DNA from: JAAZPT01 sp964544955 | GTDB taxonomy: Bacteria; Bacillota; Clostridia; Christensenellales; Aristaeellaceae | Direction: 5' to 3' | NCBI GenBank assembly: GCA_964544955.1 | Contig: CAZJEB010000002.1 | Coordinates: 62,001 to 126,000 of the forward strand | Length of the DNA: 64,000 nucleotides | Shown here: positions 24,105-32,924 of the stretch, piece after piece | Numbering within the stretch: position 1 is the first letter of the stretch | Layout: the number at the start of each line of letters is the position of its first letter | Position numbers and translations under genes: made by a program | The notes under the pieces: model-generated | Seen by the model: the letters and a program-made list of their open reading frames with translations, nothing else | Told to the model about the DNA's origin: nothing | Databases searched by the model: none

Positions 24105-26594
24105 ATGAGCGGTTTAAACCAGCAAAAGGATAGCGCCAAACAACGCAATCAAATATTTTTAGCAATAATTATAATATTGGGTATTGCTTTAGTTGCAGTG
24201 GGCCTTTGGGGCATGCAACAGTTTGAAAATACCCATTTTCACGAGGAAATTGCCTTTGATAATATTCATGACCTATCTGCTGAGCTGTCAAACCAGTATG
24301 ATAATCAAATTCTCCCCTATGTACAACAAGGGGCTCACAGCAACTTAAATAAAGCTGTTGATGATGTTATTATCAATATATGGTCTACAAAGGCTAAAAG
24401 TGATAAAACAGAATATGTTATGCACCTTAAAGAAAGTGCTCATAGCCCTGAGGATTTGCAAAAACAACAATGGAAACTTCTTTCCGCTGCCTTTACATTT
24501 GATGGCCCACGCATAAAGGAAAAAAACCTAAAGGCAATTGCTGCTATGAGCCCAAGCGAGAAGGATGAATTCCGCCGCAACTTGCTTAAATTCCTTTATG
24601 GTGAGAATGTTACACTACCCCAAGTTGCCTATGATATTATGGGGGATAAACAGGGTGTTGATTTGCAGGCGGATATTTTGCAAACATTCTTGCTAAGTGG
24701 TGATGCTAATGCTCAACCAATAAGTGATGAACTAACAAAAAATTTAAAGCGTAATATTCGTGATGCCGAGGGTAGAATTATTGCAGCAACATGGGCTGAA
24801 GATGGCCATGTAACAAACCTTGTTAGCTTTATTGTTACATTTGCAAGAACAATAGTATTAATAGGCGCATTAATGATTATTGATGCACTTATAATGATAT
24901 TTGTATGCTTAAAAAGTAAGGATTGGAACCTTGATTTCAAATGGATTATTATACTTGCCATTGTTGACTTCTTGCTAGTGTTCCAAGTGCTACCAATGAT
25001 ATATTTATTGGTAAAATCCTTATTCCCAGAAGGGAGCTTTACACTAACTACATTTACAAGGCTATATACCCATAGTATGAACTTAGAGGCAATGAAAAAT
25101 ACATTGCTTATATCCGCAGCCACAATGGTATTAGGCACATTGCTTGCATTCCCATTAGCTTGGCTTGTGGGTAGAACAGACCTTTATGGTAAAAAGTTCT
25201 TCCGTGGTTTATTTGTTATAACTTACATGGTTCCCCCTTACGTAGGTGCAATGGCTTGGTTAAGGCTTTTAAACCCTAACGTAGGTAGTATGAACGTATT
25301 TATTAGGGAACTACTAAACCTAAACATAACAACTGGTCCAATAAATATTTACTCTATAGGTGGCCTTATTTGGGTACTTACCACATTCTATTATCCCTAT
25401 GCCTTTATAACAATATCAAGGGCTATGGAAAAAATGGATCCATCCTTGGAAGAAGCCTCAAAAATTTCTGGCGCAAACCCTATTGTTACAGTATTTAGAA
25501 TTACATTGCCAATGATGTTGCCTTCACTTATAGCAGGTGCATTGCTTGTGTTTATAGGTGCTGCAAGTGCCTATGGTATACCAGCAATTATTGGTGCCCC
25601 AGGTAAGGTACATACAGTTACAACCCGTATTGTTGAGTACTTTGGCTTGGGTTCAACAGGCCTTAACGATGCTATTGGTATGGCTGTGTTCCTAATGATG
25701 GCTGCAATGGCAATACTTTATATATCCGATAATGTTATAGCTAAAAAGCAGTATATAACAGTTTCTGGTAAATCTACACGCCCTTCAATAGTGGAACTTG
25801 GCAAATGGAGAATACCATTAACAGTTGTTATAAGCTTATTTGCTGTATTGGTTATATTTATACCCTTCTTAACAATACTTACAACATCATTAAAGTTTGA
25901 TATTGGTAAAAGCTTGTTTGACCCCAACAACTTTACCCTAAAACAATGGTCGGAGATATTTACTAGGGGCGAAACTATAAGCAGCCTTAAAAACTCTGTA
26001 CTATTTGCAATAGTGGCAGCTACTGTTGGTATTGGTGTATCCATAACAATGAGCTACCTATTACAGCGCACAAAGGTTGCAGGCCGTAAAATACCAGACT
26101 TTTTAATAACACTAAGCTCCTCAAGCCCTTCAGTAGTTATAGCCTTGGGCTTAATTATGACAATGAAAGGCAACTTTGGCGTAAGCATATACAACACTCC
26201 ATCAATAATTATAATAGCTTACTTGTTAAAATACTTAATGATGGGTATGCGTACAGTTGTTTCCGCTATGAGCCAAATACATGTTTCCCTTGAGGAATGT
26301 TCCCAAATTTCTGGGGCAAGTTGGCTTAAAACAATGTTTAAAATTACAGGGCCATTAATATTCCCATCAATTGCGGCAGGTTGGTTCCTAATATTTATAC
26401 CAAGCTTCTATGAACTTTCTATGACTACATTGTTGTACTCCAATACAACAAAAACCATAGGCTTCCAGCTTTATGAATATTGGATTTATCATAACCAACC
26501 ACAAGCTTGCGCTATGGCCTTTGGCATATTAATAATTGTTGTAATGCTTAACTTTGTACTAAATAGAATTACTAAAGGTGAATTTTCAATCTAA
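24105..26594 (+). CDS. fused two-domain ABC permease, FbpB/AfuB class, with N-terminal extracytoplasmic domain
   Basis: About 829 residues from ATG 24105 (TTG 24078 also possible). Two permease modules are fused, each with an EAA-type coupling loop: EKMDPSLEEASKISGANPIVTVFRITLP and the second SLEECSQISGASWLKTMFKITGP. Unlike typical FbpB (about 500-560 residues), the first helix (about 20-40) is followed by roughly 190 hydrophilic residues before the next helices. This region (HFHEEIAFDNIHDLSAELS onward) should face outside and could contact the ligand or binding protein. Confidence 0.88.
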   Translation: MSGLNQQKDSAKQRNQIFLAIIIILGIALVAVGLWGMQQFENTHFHEEIAFDNIHDLSAELSNQYDNQILPYVQQGAHSNLNKAVDDVIINIWSTKAKSDKTEYVMHLKESAHSPEDLQKQQWKLLSAAFTFDGPRIKEKNLKAIAAMSPSEKDEFRRNLLKFLYGENVTLPQVAYDIMGDKQGVDLQADILQTFLLSGDANAQPISDELTKNLKRNIRDAEGRIIAATWAEDGHVTNLVSFIVTFARTIVLIGALMIIDALIMIFVCLKSKDWNLDFKWIIILAIVDFLLVFQVLPMIYLLVKSLFPEGSFTLTTFTRLYTHSMNLEAMKNTLLISAATMVLGTLLAFPLAWLVGRTDLYGKKFFRGLFVITYMVPPYVGAMAWLRLLNPNVGSMNVFIRELLNLNITTGPINIYSIGGLIWVLTTFYYPYAFITISRAMEKMDPSLEEASKISGANPIVTVFRITLPMMLPSLIAGALLVFIGAASAYGIPAIIGAPGKVHTVTTRIVEYFGLGSTGLNDAIGMAVFLMMAAMAILYISDNVIAKKQYITVSGKSTRPSIVELGKWRIPLTVVISLFAVLVIFIPFLTILTTSLKFDIGKSLFDPNNFTLKQWSEIFTRGETISSLKNSVLFAIVAATVGIGVSITMSYLLQRTKVAGRKIPDFLITLSSSSPSVVIALGLIMTMKGNFGVSIYNTPSIIIIAYLLKYLMMGMRTVVSAMSQIHVSLEECSQISGASWLKTMFKITGPLIFPSIAAGWFLIFIPSFYELSMTTLLYSNTTKTIGFQLYEYWIYHNQPQACAMAFGILIIVVMLNFVLNRITKGEFSI

Positions 26595-26609
26595 GAAAGA
26601 GGAATTATT

Positions 26610-27689
26610 ATGGCTAAAGTTACTATAAATAATGTTGTAAAAGCATTTGGGGATAATGTTGTTATAAGGGATTTTACACAAACCTTTGATGATGGCGATT
26701 TTATTACCCTTTTAGGCCCATCAGGCTGTGGTAAAACAACTATGCTACGCATGATAGCCGGCTTTGAACGCCCAACATCAGGCGAAATTGGTATAGGGGA
26801 TAGAATTGTATCCAGTGAAAAGGTGTTTATTCCACCGGAAAAACGTGATATTGGTATGGTTTTCCAAAGCTATGCAGTATGGCCCCATATGACCGTATTT
26901 GAAAACGTAGCATATCCCCTTACAATAAAACGCATGAGTAAGGCTGATATTAAAAAGGCTGTTGACCATGTACTTGTAATGGTGCATTTAAGCCAGTATG
27001 CTGAGCGTATTCCTAGCATGCTATCAGGTGGGCAACAACAGCGTGTGGCATTGGCAAGGGCCCTTGTTGCAAACCCTCAATTGTTGCTTTTGGATGAACC
27101 CCTTTCAAACCTTGATGCTAAATTGCGTGAATCTATGCGTTTTGAAATTAAAGAAATTCAACAAAAATATGGCATAACAGTTGTATACGTTACCCATGAT
27201 CAAACTGAAGCTATGGCAATGAGTGATGATATAGTGCTTATTAACCGCGGCGTTGTTCAACAGGTTGATAGCCCTGATAAAATTTACAATGAGCCTGCTA
27301 ACCAGTTCGTTGCAGACTTCTTAGGTAAAGTAAACTTTGTAAAAGGCTACTCAGAATCCAACACAGTTAAAATTAAGGGTACCGATCAAATTATTAACTA
27401 TCCAAGCCCTATAAAGGGTGATGTTGAGCTAGCAATTAGGCCAGAAAATATCGAAATTAATAAGGCCGATGTTCAAGGTGACCTAAAGGGTACAGTTGCA
27501 AGCCTATTCTACTTGGGCGATATATTGGATATAAACGTAAAAGTTGGCGAAATTACTATTCGTGTTATTGCCTCTCCAGATTTATATGGCGTAATTCAAA
27601 GGGGCGATGAAGTTAGTATTAAGCTTAAAAAACTTCACGTGTTCAACGATACAGGCTCCTTAGAGGAACAATTAAAAATAATGACTTGA
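26610..27689 (+). CDS. ABC importer ATP-binding protein, FbpC/PotA class
   Basis: 359 residues. Walker A GPSGCGKTT, Q-loop VFQSYAVWPHMT, signature LSGGQQQR, Walker B LLLLDEPLSNLD, switch His in VTHDQTEA, and a C-terminal TOBE-like domain (about 245-355; LAIRPENIEI). Follows the permease by 15 bp with AAAGAGG. It completes a binding protein-permease-ATPase importer. TRAP-free, ATP-driven uptake. Confidence 0.93.
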   Translation: MAKVTINNVVKAFGDNVVIRDFTQTFDDGDFITLLGPSGCGKTTMLRMIAGFERPTSGEIGIGDRIVSSEKVFIPPEKRDIGMVFQSYAVWPHMTVFENVAYPLTIKRMSKADIKKAVDHVLVMVHLSQYAERIPSMLSGGQQQRVALARALVANPQLLLLDEPLSNLDAKLRESMRFEIKEIQQKYGITVVYVTHDQTEAMAMSDDIVLINRGVVQQVDSPDKIYNEPANQFVADFLGKVNFVKGYSESNTVKIKGTDQIINYPSPIKGDVELAIRPENIEINKADVQGDLKGTVASLFYLGDILDINVKVGEITIRVIASPDLYGVIQRGDEVSIKLKKLHVFNDTGSLEEQLKIMT

Positions 27690-27716
27690 TGCTGCTATAT
27701 TGCGGCTGGAGGAATA

Positions 27717-28508
27717 ATGGATTTTTCACATAAAAAACTTTGGCTGTTGGATATGGATGGCACAATTTATATTGATAATCATATTATTGATGGTAGTTTG
27801 GAGTTTTTAGATGCTATAAAGCAATCTGGCGGTAAATACGTTTTTATAACAAACAACTCATCAAAATCGGTTGATAACTATATAAACAAACTTAACAATA
27901 TGGGCATAGCTAGCGATATTGATAGCTTTTTTACCTCGTCACAAAGCACAATATTATATATCAAAAAAAACCACCCCAATAAAAAAGTGTACTGTATGGG
28001 CACAAAATCCCTTGTAACAGAGCTTGGCAACGCAGGTATCGATGTTACAACTCAGTACGCCGATGATGTGGGGGTGGTTTTGCTCGGCTATGATACAGAG
28101 CTTAACTATCAAAAACTTATTGATGTTTGCCACCTTTTAAAAAAGGATTTGCCCTATATTGCCACAAACCCCGATTATCTTTGCCCTGGCATAGTAAGCT
28201 ATTTGCCCGATTGTGGCGCCATGAGCGTTATGTTGCAATATGCAGTTGGTAGGCTTCCACATTTTATAGGCAAACCTAGCCCATATATTGTAAATGATGT
28301 TATGGATAAGTTTGGCTTTCATAAAAACGAAACAATAATAGTGGGCGATAGGCTTTATACGGATATTGCTACAGGGCAAAATATGGGTATAGATACCATA
28401 TGCGTTCTAAGCGGTGAGGCCACAATGGATGATATCAATATGGGTGAATTTAAGCCTACATACATATATAACAGCGTTAAGGAAATAATAAAGGATATCA
28501 AGCTATAA
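27717..28508 (+). CDS. HAD-IIA phosphatase (NagD-like)
   Basis: 263 residues. HAD motifs: LLDMDGTIYID (nucleophile and acid Asp), FITNNSS, Lys in GKPSPYI, and VGDRLYTDIATGQNMG. The C2 cap arrangement is that of NagD / glycerol- or phosphoglycolate-phosphatase-like enzymes. GGAGG site; 27 bp after the ATPase gene, so co-transcribed. It may remove phosphate from the imported compound or a by-product. Confidence 0.9.
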   Translation: MDFSHKKLWLLDMDGTIYIDNHIIDGSLEFLDAIKQSGGKYVFITNNSSKSVDNYINKLNNMGIASDIDSFFTSSQSTILYIKKNHPNKKVYCMGTKSLVTELGNAGIDVTTQYADDVGVVLLGYDTELNYQKLIDVCHLLKKDLPYIATNPDYLCPGIVSYLPDCGAMSVMLQYAVGRLPHFIGKPSPYIVNDVMDKFGFHKNETIIVGDRLYTDIATGQNMGIDTICVLSGEATMDDINMGEFKPTYIYNSVKEIIKDIKL

Positions 28509-28564
28509 AAAATAAGTTAAATTAATAACAAATCTATTTAAATTTATGTTAAACAATGGTATTA

Positions 28565-28570
28565 TATAAT
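28565..28570 (+). promoter_or_regulatory. candidate -10 box of the GlpA-like trio
   Basis: Consensus TATAAT 66 bp upstream of the TTG start in a 128-bp AT-rich gap; no convincing -35 at 17 bp. May allow separate transcription from the importer genes. Confidence 0.35.
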
Positions 28571-28636
28571 TTGAGCGTTTTAATAAGGCTTAAATTATCA
28601 AAAAATAAGCTAATATTTAGCTAAAGGAGAATTACT

Positions 28637-30094
28637 TTGTACTACGATATTATCGTTATTGGTGCAGGCGTAGTTGGTTGCGGCCTTGCAAGGGAACTTT
28701 CAATGTTCAATGGCAGCCTTGCCGTGCTTGATAAAAGTTACGATGTAGCAGATGGCGCAAGCAAAGCAAACAGTGGTATTGTTCATGCTGGTTACGATGC
28801 AGCTATTGGCTCAAATAAGGCAAAATATAACGTGGAGGGGGCAAGGCTTTATGAAGCCCTTTGTAAAGAGGTAAATGCCCCTTACAAACGTTGTGGCGCT
28901 ATGGTTGTTGGTTTTAATGAGGATGATAAAAAAACCCTTAATGATCTTTACCACCAAGGGGTAGTTAATGGTGTTAAGGAACTTGAAATAATAGATGGCG
29001 AAGCAGCTCGCAAATTAGAGCCTAACCTTAGCCCTGATGTTTGCTGTGCATTAAATGTTCCTACAAGTGCAATTACAAGCCCATATGAGCTTACATATGC
29101 TTTGGCAGACCATGCAGCAGTTAATGGTGCTAAGTTTTATTTAGAAACAGAAGTTCAAAACTTAGAATTTGTTGATGGCCTATGGCATTTACAAACAAAC
29201 AAGGGTGAATATACCGCAAAAGTTGTTGTAAATTGCACAGGTATAGGCTCGGCAAAACTTCACGATATTATGAGCAAAAAGCCTTATAAAATTCAACCCC
29301 GTAGGGGCGAATACTATATGCTTGATAGGCTAGACCCCATCCCCTTTGAGCGTACAATATTCCAAACTCCTTCTAAAATGGGCAAGGGCGTACTTGTAAG
29401 CCCAACAGTTCATGGCAACACTTTCCTAGGCCCATCATCTAACGATGTAGAGGACGGTAACGATACATCTACCACGGCGGATATATTAAACTTTGTTTAT
29501 GATAAAGCTCGCATAACATGGCCTGGCGCTACAATGCGCAATGTTATAACAACATTTGCAGGCATGCGTGCCCATGAGGAACATGGCGACTTTGTTGTGG
29601 GTAGGGTTGACGATGCCCCTCAAGCCTATGAGGCTGTTGGTATTGAAAGCCCTGGTCTAACCGCTGCCCCAGCTATTGCAGTTGCCTTAAGGGATATGAT
29701 AGTTGATGATATGAAACTTACTAAAAAGGCCGAAATAGTTCCTGTTCCTCACAGAAATAAACCTTTTATTGATATGAGTGATGAAGAGCGTGCCGAAGCA
29801 GCCGCTAAAGATCCAGCTTATGGTAAAATTGTTTGCCGTTGTGAACAAGTAACCGAGGCTGAAATAAGGGCAGCTATAAACCGCCCCGTAGGTGGCAGAA
29901 GCTTGGATGCAATTAAACGTAGGGCAAGGCCAGGTAGTGGTAGGTGCCAAGGTGGCTTCTGCTCAACAAGGGTACTTGAATTGCTTGCAGAAGAGCTTAA
30001 AATTAACGAGCTTGAAGTTACAAAACATGGTGGCGAAAGTAAAATACTTACTGGTAGAATAGAGGAAGTGGAAGGAGGCTGCCCAATATGCTAG
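28637..30094 (+). CDS. FAD-dependent glycerol-3-phosphate dehydrogenase-like oxidoreductase with BFD-type [2Fe-2S] domain
   Basis: 485 residues, TTG start with AAAGGAG eight bases upstream. N-terminal FAD site DIIVIGAGVVGCGLARELS; DAO-type fold with SGIVHAGYDA and PRRGEYYML. C-terminal Fer2_BFD-like domain with Cys ligands C-R-C-E (about 402-405) and GRCQGGFCS. This architecture is that of GlpA-like enzymes found beside DUF1667 proteins in Firmicutes. Overlaps the next gene by 7 bp. L-2-hydroxyacid oxidation is an alternative. Confidence 0.88.
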   Translation: MYYDIIVIGAGVVGCGLARELSMFNGSLAVLDKSYDVADGASKANSGIVHAGYDAAIGSNKAKYNVEGARLYEALCKEVNAPYKRCGAMVVGFNEDDKKTLNDLYHQGVVNGVKELEIIDGEAARKLEPNLSPDVCCALNVPTSAITSPYELTYALADHAAVNGAKFYLETEVQNLEFVDGLWHLQTNKGEYTAKVVVNCTGIGSAKLHDIMSKKPYKIQPRRGEYYMLDRLDPIPFERTIFQTPSKMGKGVLVSPTVHGNTFLGPSSNDVEDGNDTSTTADILNFVYDKARITWPGATMRNVITTFAGMRAHEEHGDFVVGRVDDAPQAYEAVGIESPGLTAAPAIAVALRDMIVDDMKLTKKAEIVPVPHRNKPFIDMSDEERAEAAAKDPAYGKIVCRCEQVTEAEIRAAINRPVGGRSLDAIKRRARPGSGRCQGGFCSTRVLELLAEELKINELEVTKHGGESKILTGRIEEVEGGCPIC

Positions 30095-31356
30095 AAAAAT
30101 ATGTTGATATATTAATTATTGGCGGTGGCCCCGCTGGCCTTGCTGCAGCCATAGGCGCTAAGGAACAAGGCATTAATGATATTCTTGTTATAGAGCGTGA
30201 GGATAGGCTTGGCGGTATACTTAATCAGTGCATACATAACGGTTTTGGCCTTCACAGGTTTAAAGTTGAAATGACTGGCCCTGAATATGCTCAAATGGAT
30301 GTGGATAAGGTTAAGGAGCTTGGCATTCCAACCCTATGCGATACCATGGTGCTTTCTGTAAGTGATGATAGGCGTGTTGTTGCTATAAATAAAGAGCAAG
30401 GGCTTATGGTATTCCGTGCAGGCGCAGTTATACTTGCCATGGGTTGCCGTGAAAGGCCTTTTGGAGCATTGGGTATAGCAGGCACAAGGTGCTCAGGTAT
30501 ATTTAGTGCAGGTACAGCACAAAAATATGTAAACCTTATGGGTCTTATACCAGGCAAAAAGGTGTTTATATTAGGTAGTGGTGATATTGGTTTAATTATG
30601 GCAAGGCGTATGACCCTACAAGGCTCAGAAGTGCTTGGTGTGGCAGAAATTATGCCATACTCAAGTGGCCTTAATAGAAATATTGTACAGTGCTTGGATG
30701 ACTATGGTATCCCTCTTTACTTAAAACATACAGTTACACAGGTTCGTGGTAAGGAAAGGCTTGAAGGCATTACCATTGCCGAAGTTGATGATAAGCGTAG
30801 ACCAATACCAGGTACAGAAAAAGATTTTGAGTGTGATACATTGTTGCTATCCGTTGGCCTAATACCTGAAAATGAATTAAGCCAAGGTGCAAATGTGGAA
30901 ATGAGCCTTACAACATCTGGCCCCGTTGTTGATGATGAATTCCAAACAAATAAAGCGGGTATATTCGCTTGTGGTAACGTATTACACGTTCACGACCTTG
31001 TAGACTTTGTTAGTGATGAAAGTATGAAGGCGGGTAAGGCTGCTGCAAACTTTGTAAATAAAAAAGCTAAAAAAGGCAATATTATTAGCATGCTTGATGG
31101 TAATGGTGTAAGGGGAGTAGTTCCTCAAAAGCTTACAATACCTCAAGATGGCGAAGAGGCTCAAAACGTACAAGTAATGTTCCGCCCTGACAGGGTTTAT
31201 GAAAACGCTCGTGTTAAAGTTTATAATGGTGATAAGGAAATTTACTCCGTTAAAAAACGTATATTAGCACCAGGTGAAATGGCGGATATTATACTTAAAA
31301 AAGATATTATTAAAAACTTAGATAATGCACCCATTAGGGTGGATATTGAAGCATAA
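30088..31356 (+). CDS. NAD(P)/FAD-dependent oxidoreductase, GlpB/NirB-like partner
   Basis: 422 residues. Two nucleotide sites: FAD DILIIGGGPAGLAAAIGA near the start and a second Rossmann motif VFILGSGDIGLIMARRM (about 152-168), plus FACGNVLHVHDLVDFVSDE near the FAD-ribityl end. It probably passes electrons from the GlpA-like subunit to NAD(P) or another carrier. Translationally coupled to both neighbours. Confidence 0.88.
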   Translation: MLEKYVDILIIGGGPAGLAAAIGAKEQGINDILVIEREDRLGGILNQCIHNGFGLHRFKVEMTGPEYAQMDVDKVKELGIPTLCDTMVLSVSDDRRVVAINKEQGLMVFRAGAVILAMGCRERPFGALGIAGTRCSGIFSAGTAQKYVNLMGLIPGKKVFILGSGDIGLIMARRMTLQGSEVLGVAEIMPYSSGLNRNIVQCLDDYGIPLYLKHTVTQVRGKERLEGITIAEVDDKRRPIPGTEKDFECDTLLLSVGLIPENELSQGANVEMSLTTSGPVVDDEFQTNKAGIFACGNVLHVHDLVDFVSDESMKAGKAAANFVNKKAKKGNIISMLDGNGVRGVVPQKLTIPQDGEEAQNVQVMFRPDRVYENARVKVYNGDKEIYSVKKRILAPGEMADIILKKDIIKNLDNAPIRVDIEA

Positions 31357-31368
31357 GGGGGTAAATTT

Positions 31369-31737
31369 ATGGCTATTAATAAAGAAAATGTTTTAAACAT
31401 AACCTGCATAAACTGCCCCGTTGGCTGCCGTATGAAGGTTACTGTGGAAGATGGTAAAGTTGTTGATGTTAAGGATTATGCTTGCCCAAGGGGTATAAAA
31501 TACGCTAACCAAGAAGCTGTTGCTCCATTAAGAATGGTTACAGCAGTTACAAAGGTAATGGGCAGTGATATTCCCCTAAGTATAAAAACATCCGAGCCTA
31601 TCCCAAAGGATAAAATTAGCGATTGCATGGTGGCAATACGTTGCCTAGCCTTAACATCACCTATAAAAGCAGGCGAGGTAGTGCTTGCTAACGTATGTGG
31701 TACAGGCGTTGATGTTATTGCAACAAAGTCTGTTTAA
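31369..31737 (+). CDS. DUF1667 protein (cysteine-rich partner of GlpA/GlpB-like enzymes)
   Basis: 122 residues. N-terminal metal motif CINCPVGCRM and CPRG (C-x2-C-P-x-G-C ... C-P-R-G) as in DUF1667. Always reported beside GlpA/GlpB-like flavoproteins, where it is likely an iron-sulfur electron-transfer subunit, though this is inference from context. Last gene of the unit; terminator at 31742. Confidence 0.88.
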   Translation: MAINKENVLNITCINCPVGCRMKVTVEDGKVVDVKDYACPRGIKYANQEAVAPLRMVTAVTKVMGSDIPLSIKTSEPIPKDKISDCMVAIRCLALTSPIKAGEVVLANVCGTGVDVIATKSV

Positions 31738-31741
31738 AAAT

Positions 31742-31768
31742 AAAAAGCTGTGTATACCACAGCTTTTT
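31742..31768. terminator. bidirectional rho-independent terminator
   Basis: AAAAAGCTGTG-TATAC-CACAGCTTTTT with U-tracts on both strands between convergent genes. Confidence 0.88.
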
Positions 31769-31774
31769 TTATTG

Positions 31775-32080
31775 TTAAATTATCAACTCTACTATAAACA
31801 CCACAAGGCAACTAATGCTTGCAACCTTGAATAGACCCGCACCAAACCAAGCGGCAACAATTCCACAAACTAATGCTATTGCACCCGATATGGGTGTTTG
31901 TGTGGCATGTATTATGGCTGGGAATGTCATTACAGCCAATGTTACATAGGGTACATAGTATAAAAAGGATTTTAAAAAGGGGCTTTTTATTTGCTTGCGT
32001 ATAAGGGTTAAAGGCAATACCCTAATTAAAAAGCTTACTAAAAACATTATTCCTATATAAATGTAAATATTGCCTCTCAT
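31775..32080 (-). CDS. azlD: AzlD family branched-chain amino acid exporter subunit
   Basis: 101 residues with four hydrophobic helices; family opening MFLVSFLIRVLPLTLIRKQI and helix PYVTLAVMTFPAIIHA. AzlD pairs with AzlC to export branched-chain amino acids or analogues. ATGA overlap with azlC fixes the start. Confidence 0.88.
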   Translation of the reverse strand: MRGNIYIYIGIMFLVSFLIRVLPLTLIRKQIKSPFLKSFLYYVPYVTLAVMTFPAIIHATQTPISGAIALVCGIVAAWFGAGLFKVASISCLVVFIVELII

Positions 32081-32799
32081 TGCTCTACCTCCTTATGGGG
32101 GAATAATATTGCTGCCCCGGCAGATAATGCTACAGTAAGTATTATTATTTTAATTCCAGCAGAAAGTTGAGCAATTATGGGTAAATAGTTTGCTGCAAAG
32201 CTTACAGCAAAACTTACTGCAACTATTAGGGCAATAATTTTATTTTTGCGTGCTGGGGGAATAATAATTGCTAAAAACATTCCGTATAGGGCAACGCTTA
32301 AAGCGCTTACAACACGCAAGGGCAGTATGTTGCCCGCTATTATTCCCAGGGCGGTTCCAATAGCCCAACAAGGCCCTGCAAAGGCAACAGCCCCGTAGGT
32401 ATACCAAGGGTTTATATAACCAGGCCTTGCTATTGCTATACCAAAAAATTCATCAGTAATATAGTTGCCAACAATAAGCCTGTGCAACAATCCTGTTTTT
32501 GGGCTTGTGCGTTGGCTAAGGGCAGCACTCATAAGCAAGTAACGTGCATTTGCAATTAGTGTAACTAGGGCAATTTCTATATAGCTTGCATTCGCTGCAA
32601 TTAAGGCAAAACCAGCATATTGCCCAGCCGATGCATTGCATAAGGCACTAGCAATAAAGCCTTGCACAGCATTTAAGCCAGCATTTCGGGCTGCAATGCC
32701 CAATGAAAAACTCACGGCAAAATATCCTAAGCCTATGGGTATGCCGTCGCGAAATCCATCCCTAAAGGCAGCCCTGTTTAAATGTTTATCAGTTAACAT
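32077..32799 (-). CDS. azlC: AzlC family branched-chain amino acid exporter subunit
   Basis: 240 residues from ATG 32799, chosen for GGAG six bases upstream; the longer frame lacks a ribosome site. AzlC marks: FRDGFRDGIPIGLGYFAVSFSLGIAARNAGL, ASAGQYAG, NARYLLMSAAL and ITDEFFG. About 6-7 helices. Overlaps azlD by four bases. Confidence 0.9.
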   Translation of the reverse strand: MLTDKHLNRAAFRDGFRDGIPIGLGYFAVSFSLGIAARNAGLNAVQGFIASALCNASAGQYAGFALIAANASYIEIALVTLIANARYLLMSAALSQRTSPKTGLLHRLIVGNYITDEFFGIAIARPGYINPWYTYGAVAFAGPCWAIGTALGIIAGNILPLRVVSALSVALYGMFLAIIIPPARKNKIIALIVAVSFAVSFAANYLPIIAQLSAGIKIIILTVALSAGAAILFPHKEVEQ

Positions 32800-32898
32800 A
32801 TTATCTCCAATAAAAAGTAATACTATCCAATTATAAACTATGCAATGTTTTTCTAAAAGTGAAAAAAACAATTAAGATAATAAAAAAACAATTTGTGC

Positions 32899-32904
32899 TA
32901 TAAT
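32899..32904 (+). promoter_or_regulatory. extended -10 promoter of the M50-like gene
   Basis: TGCTATAAT (TGn extended -10) 21 bp before the ATG; the -35 is weak, as usual for extended -10 promoters. Confidence 0.5.
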
Positions 32905-32924
32905 ACTGATGTTGGAGGGATAAT

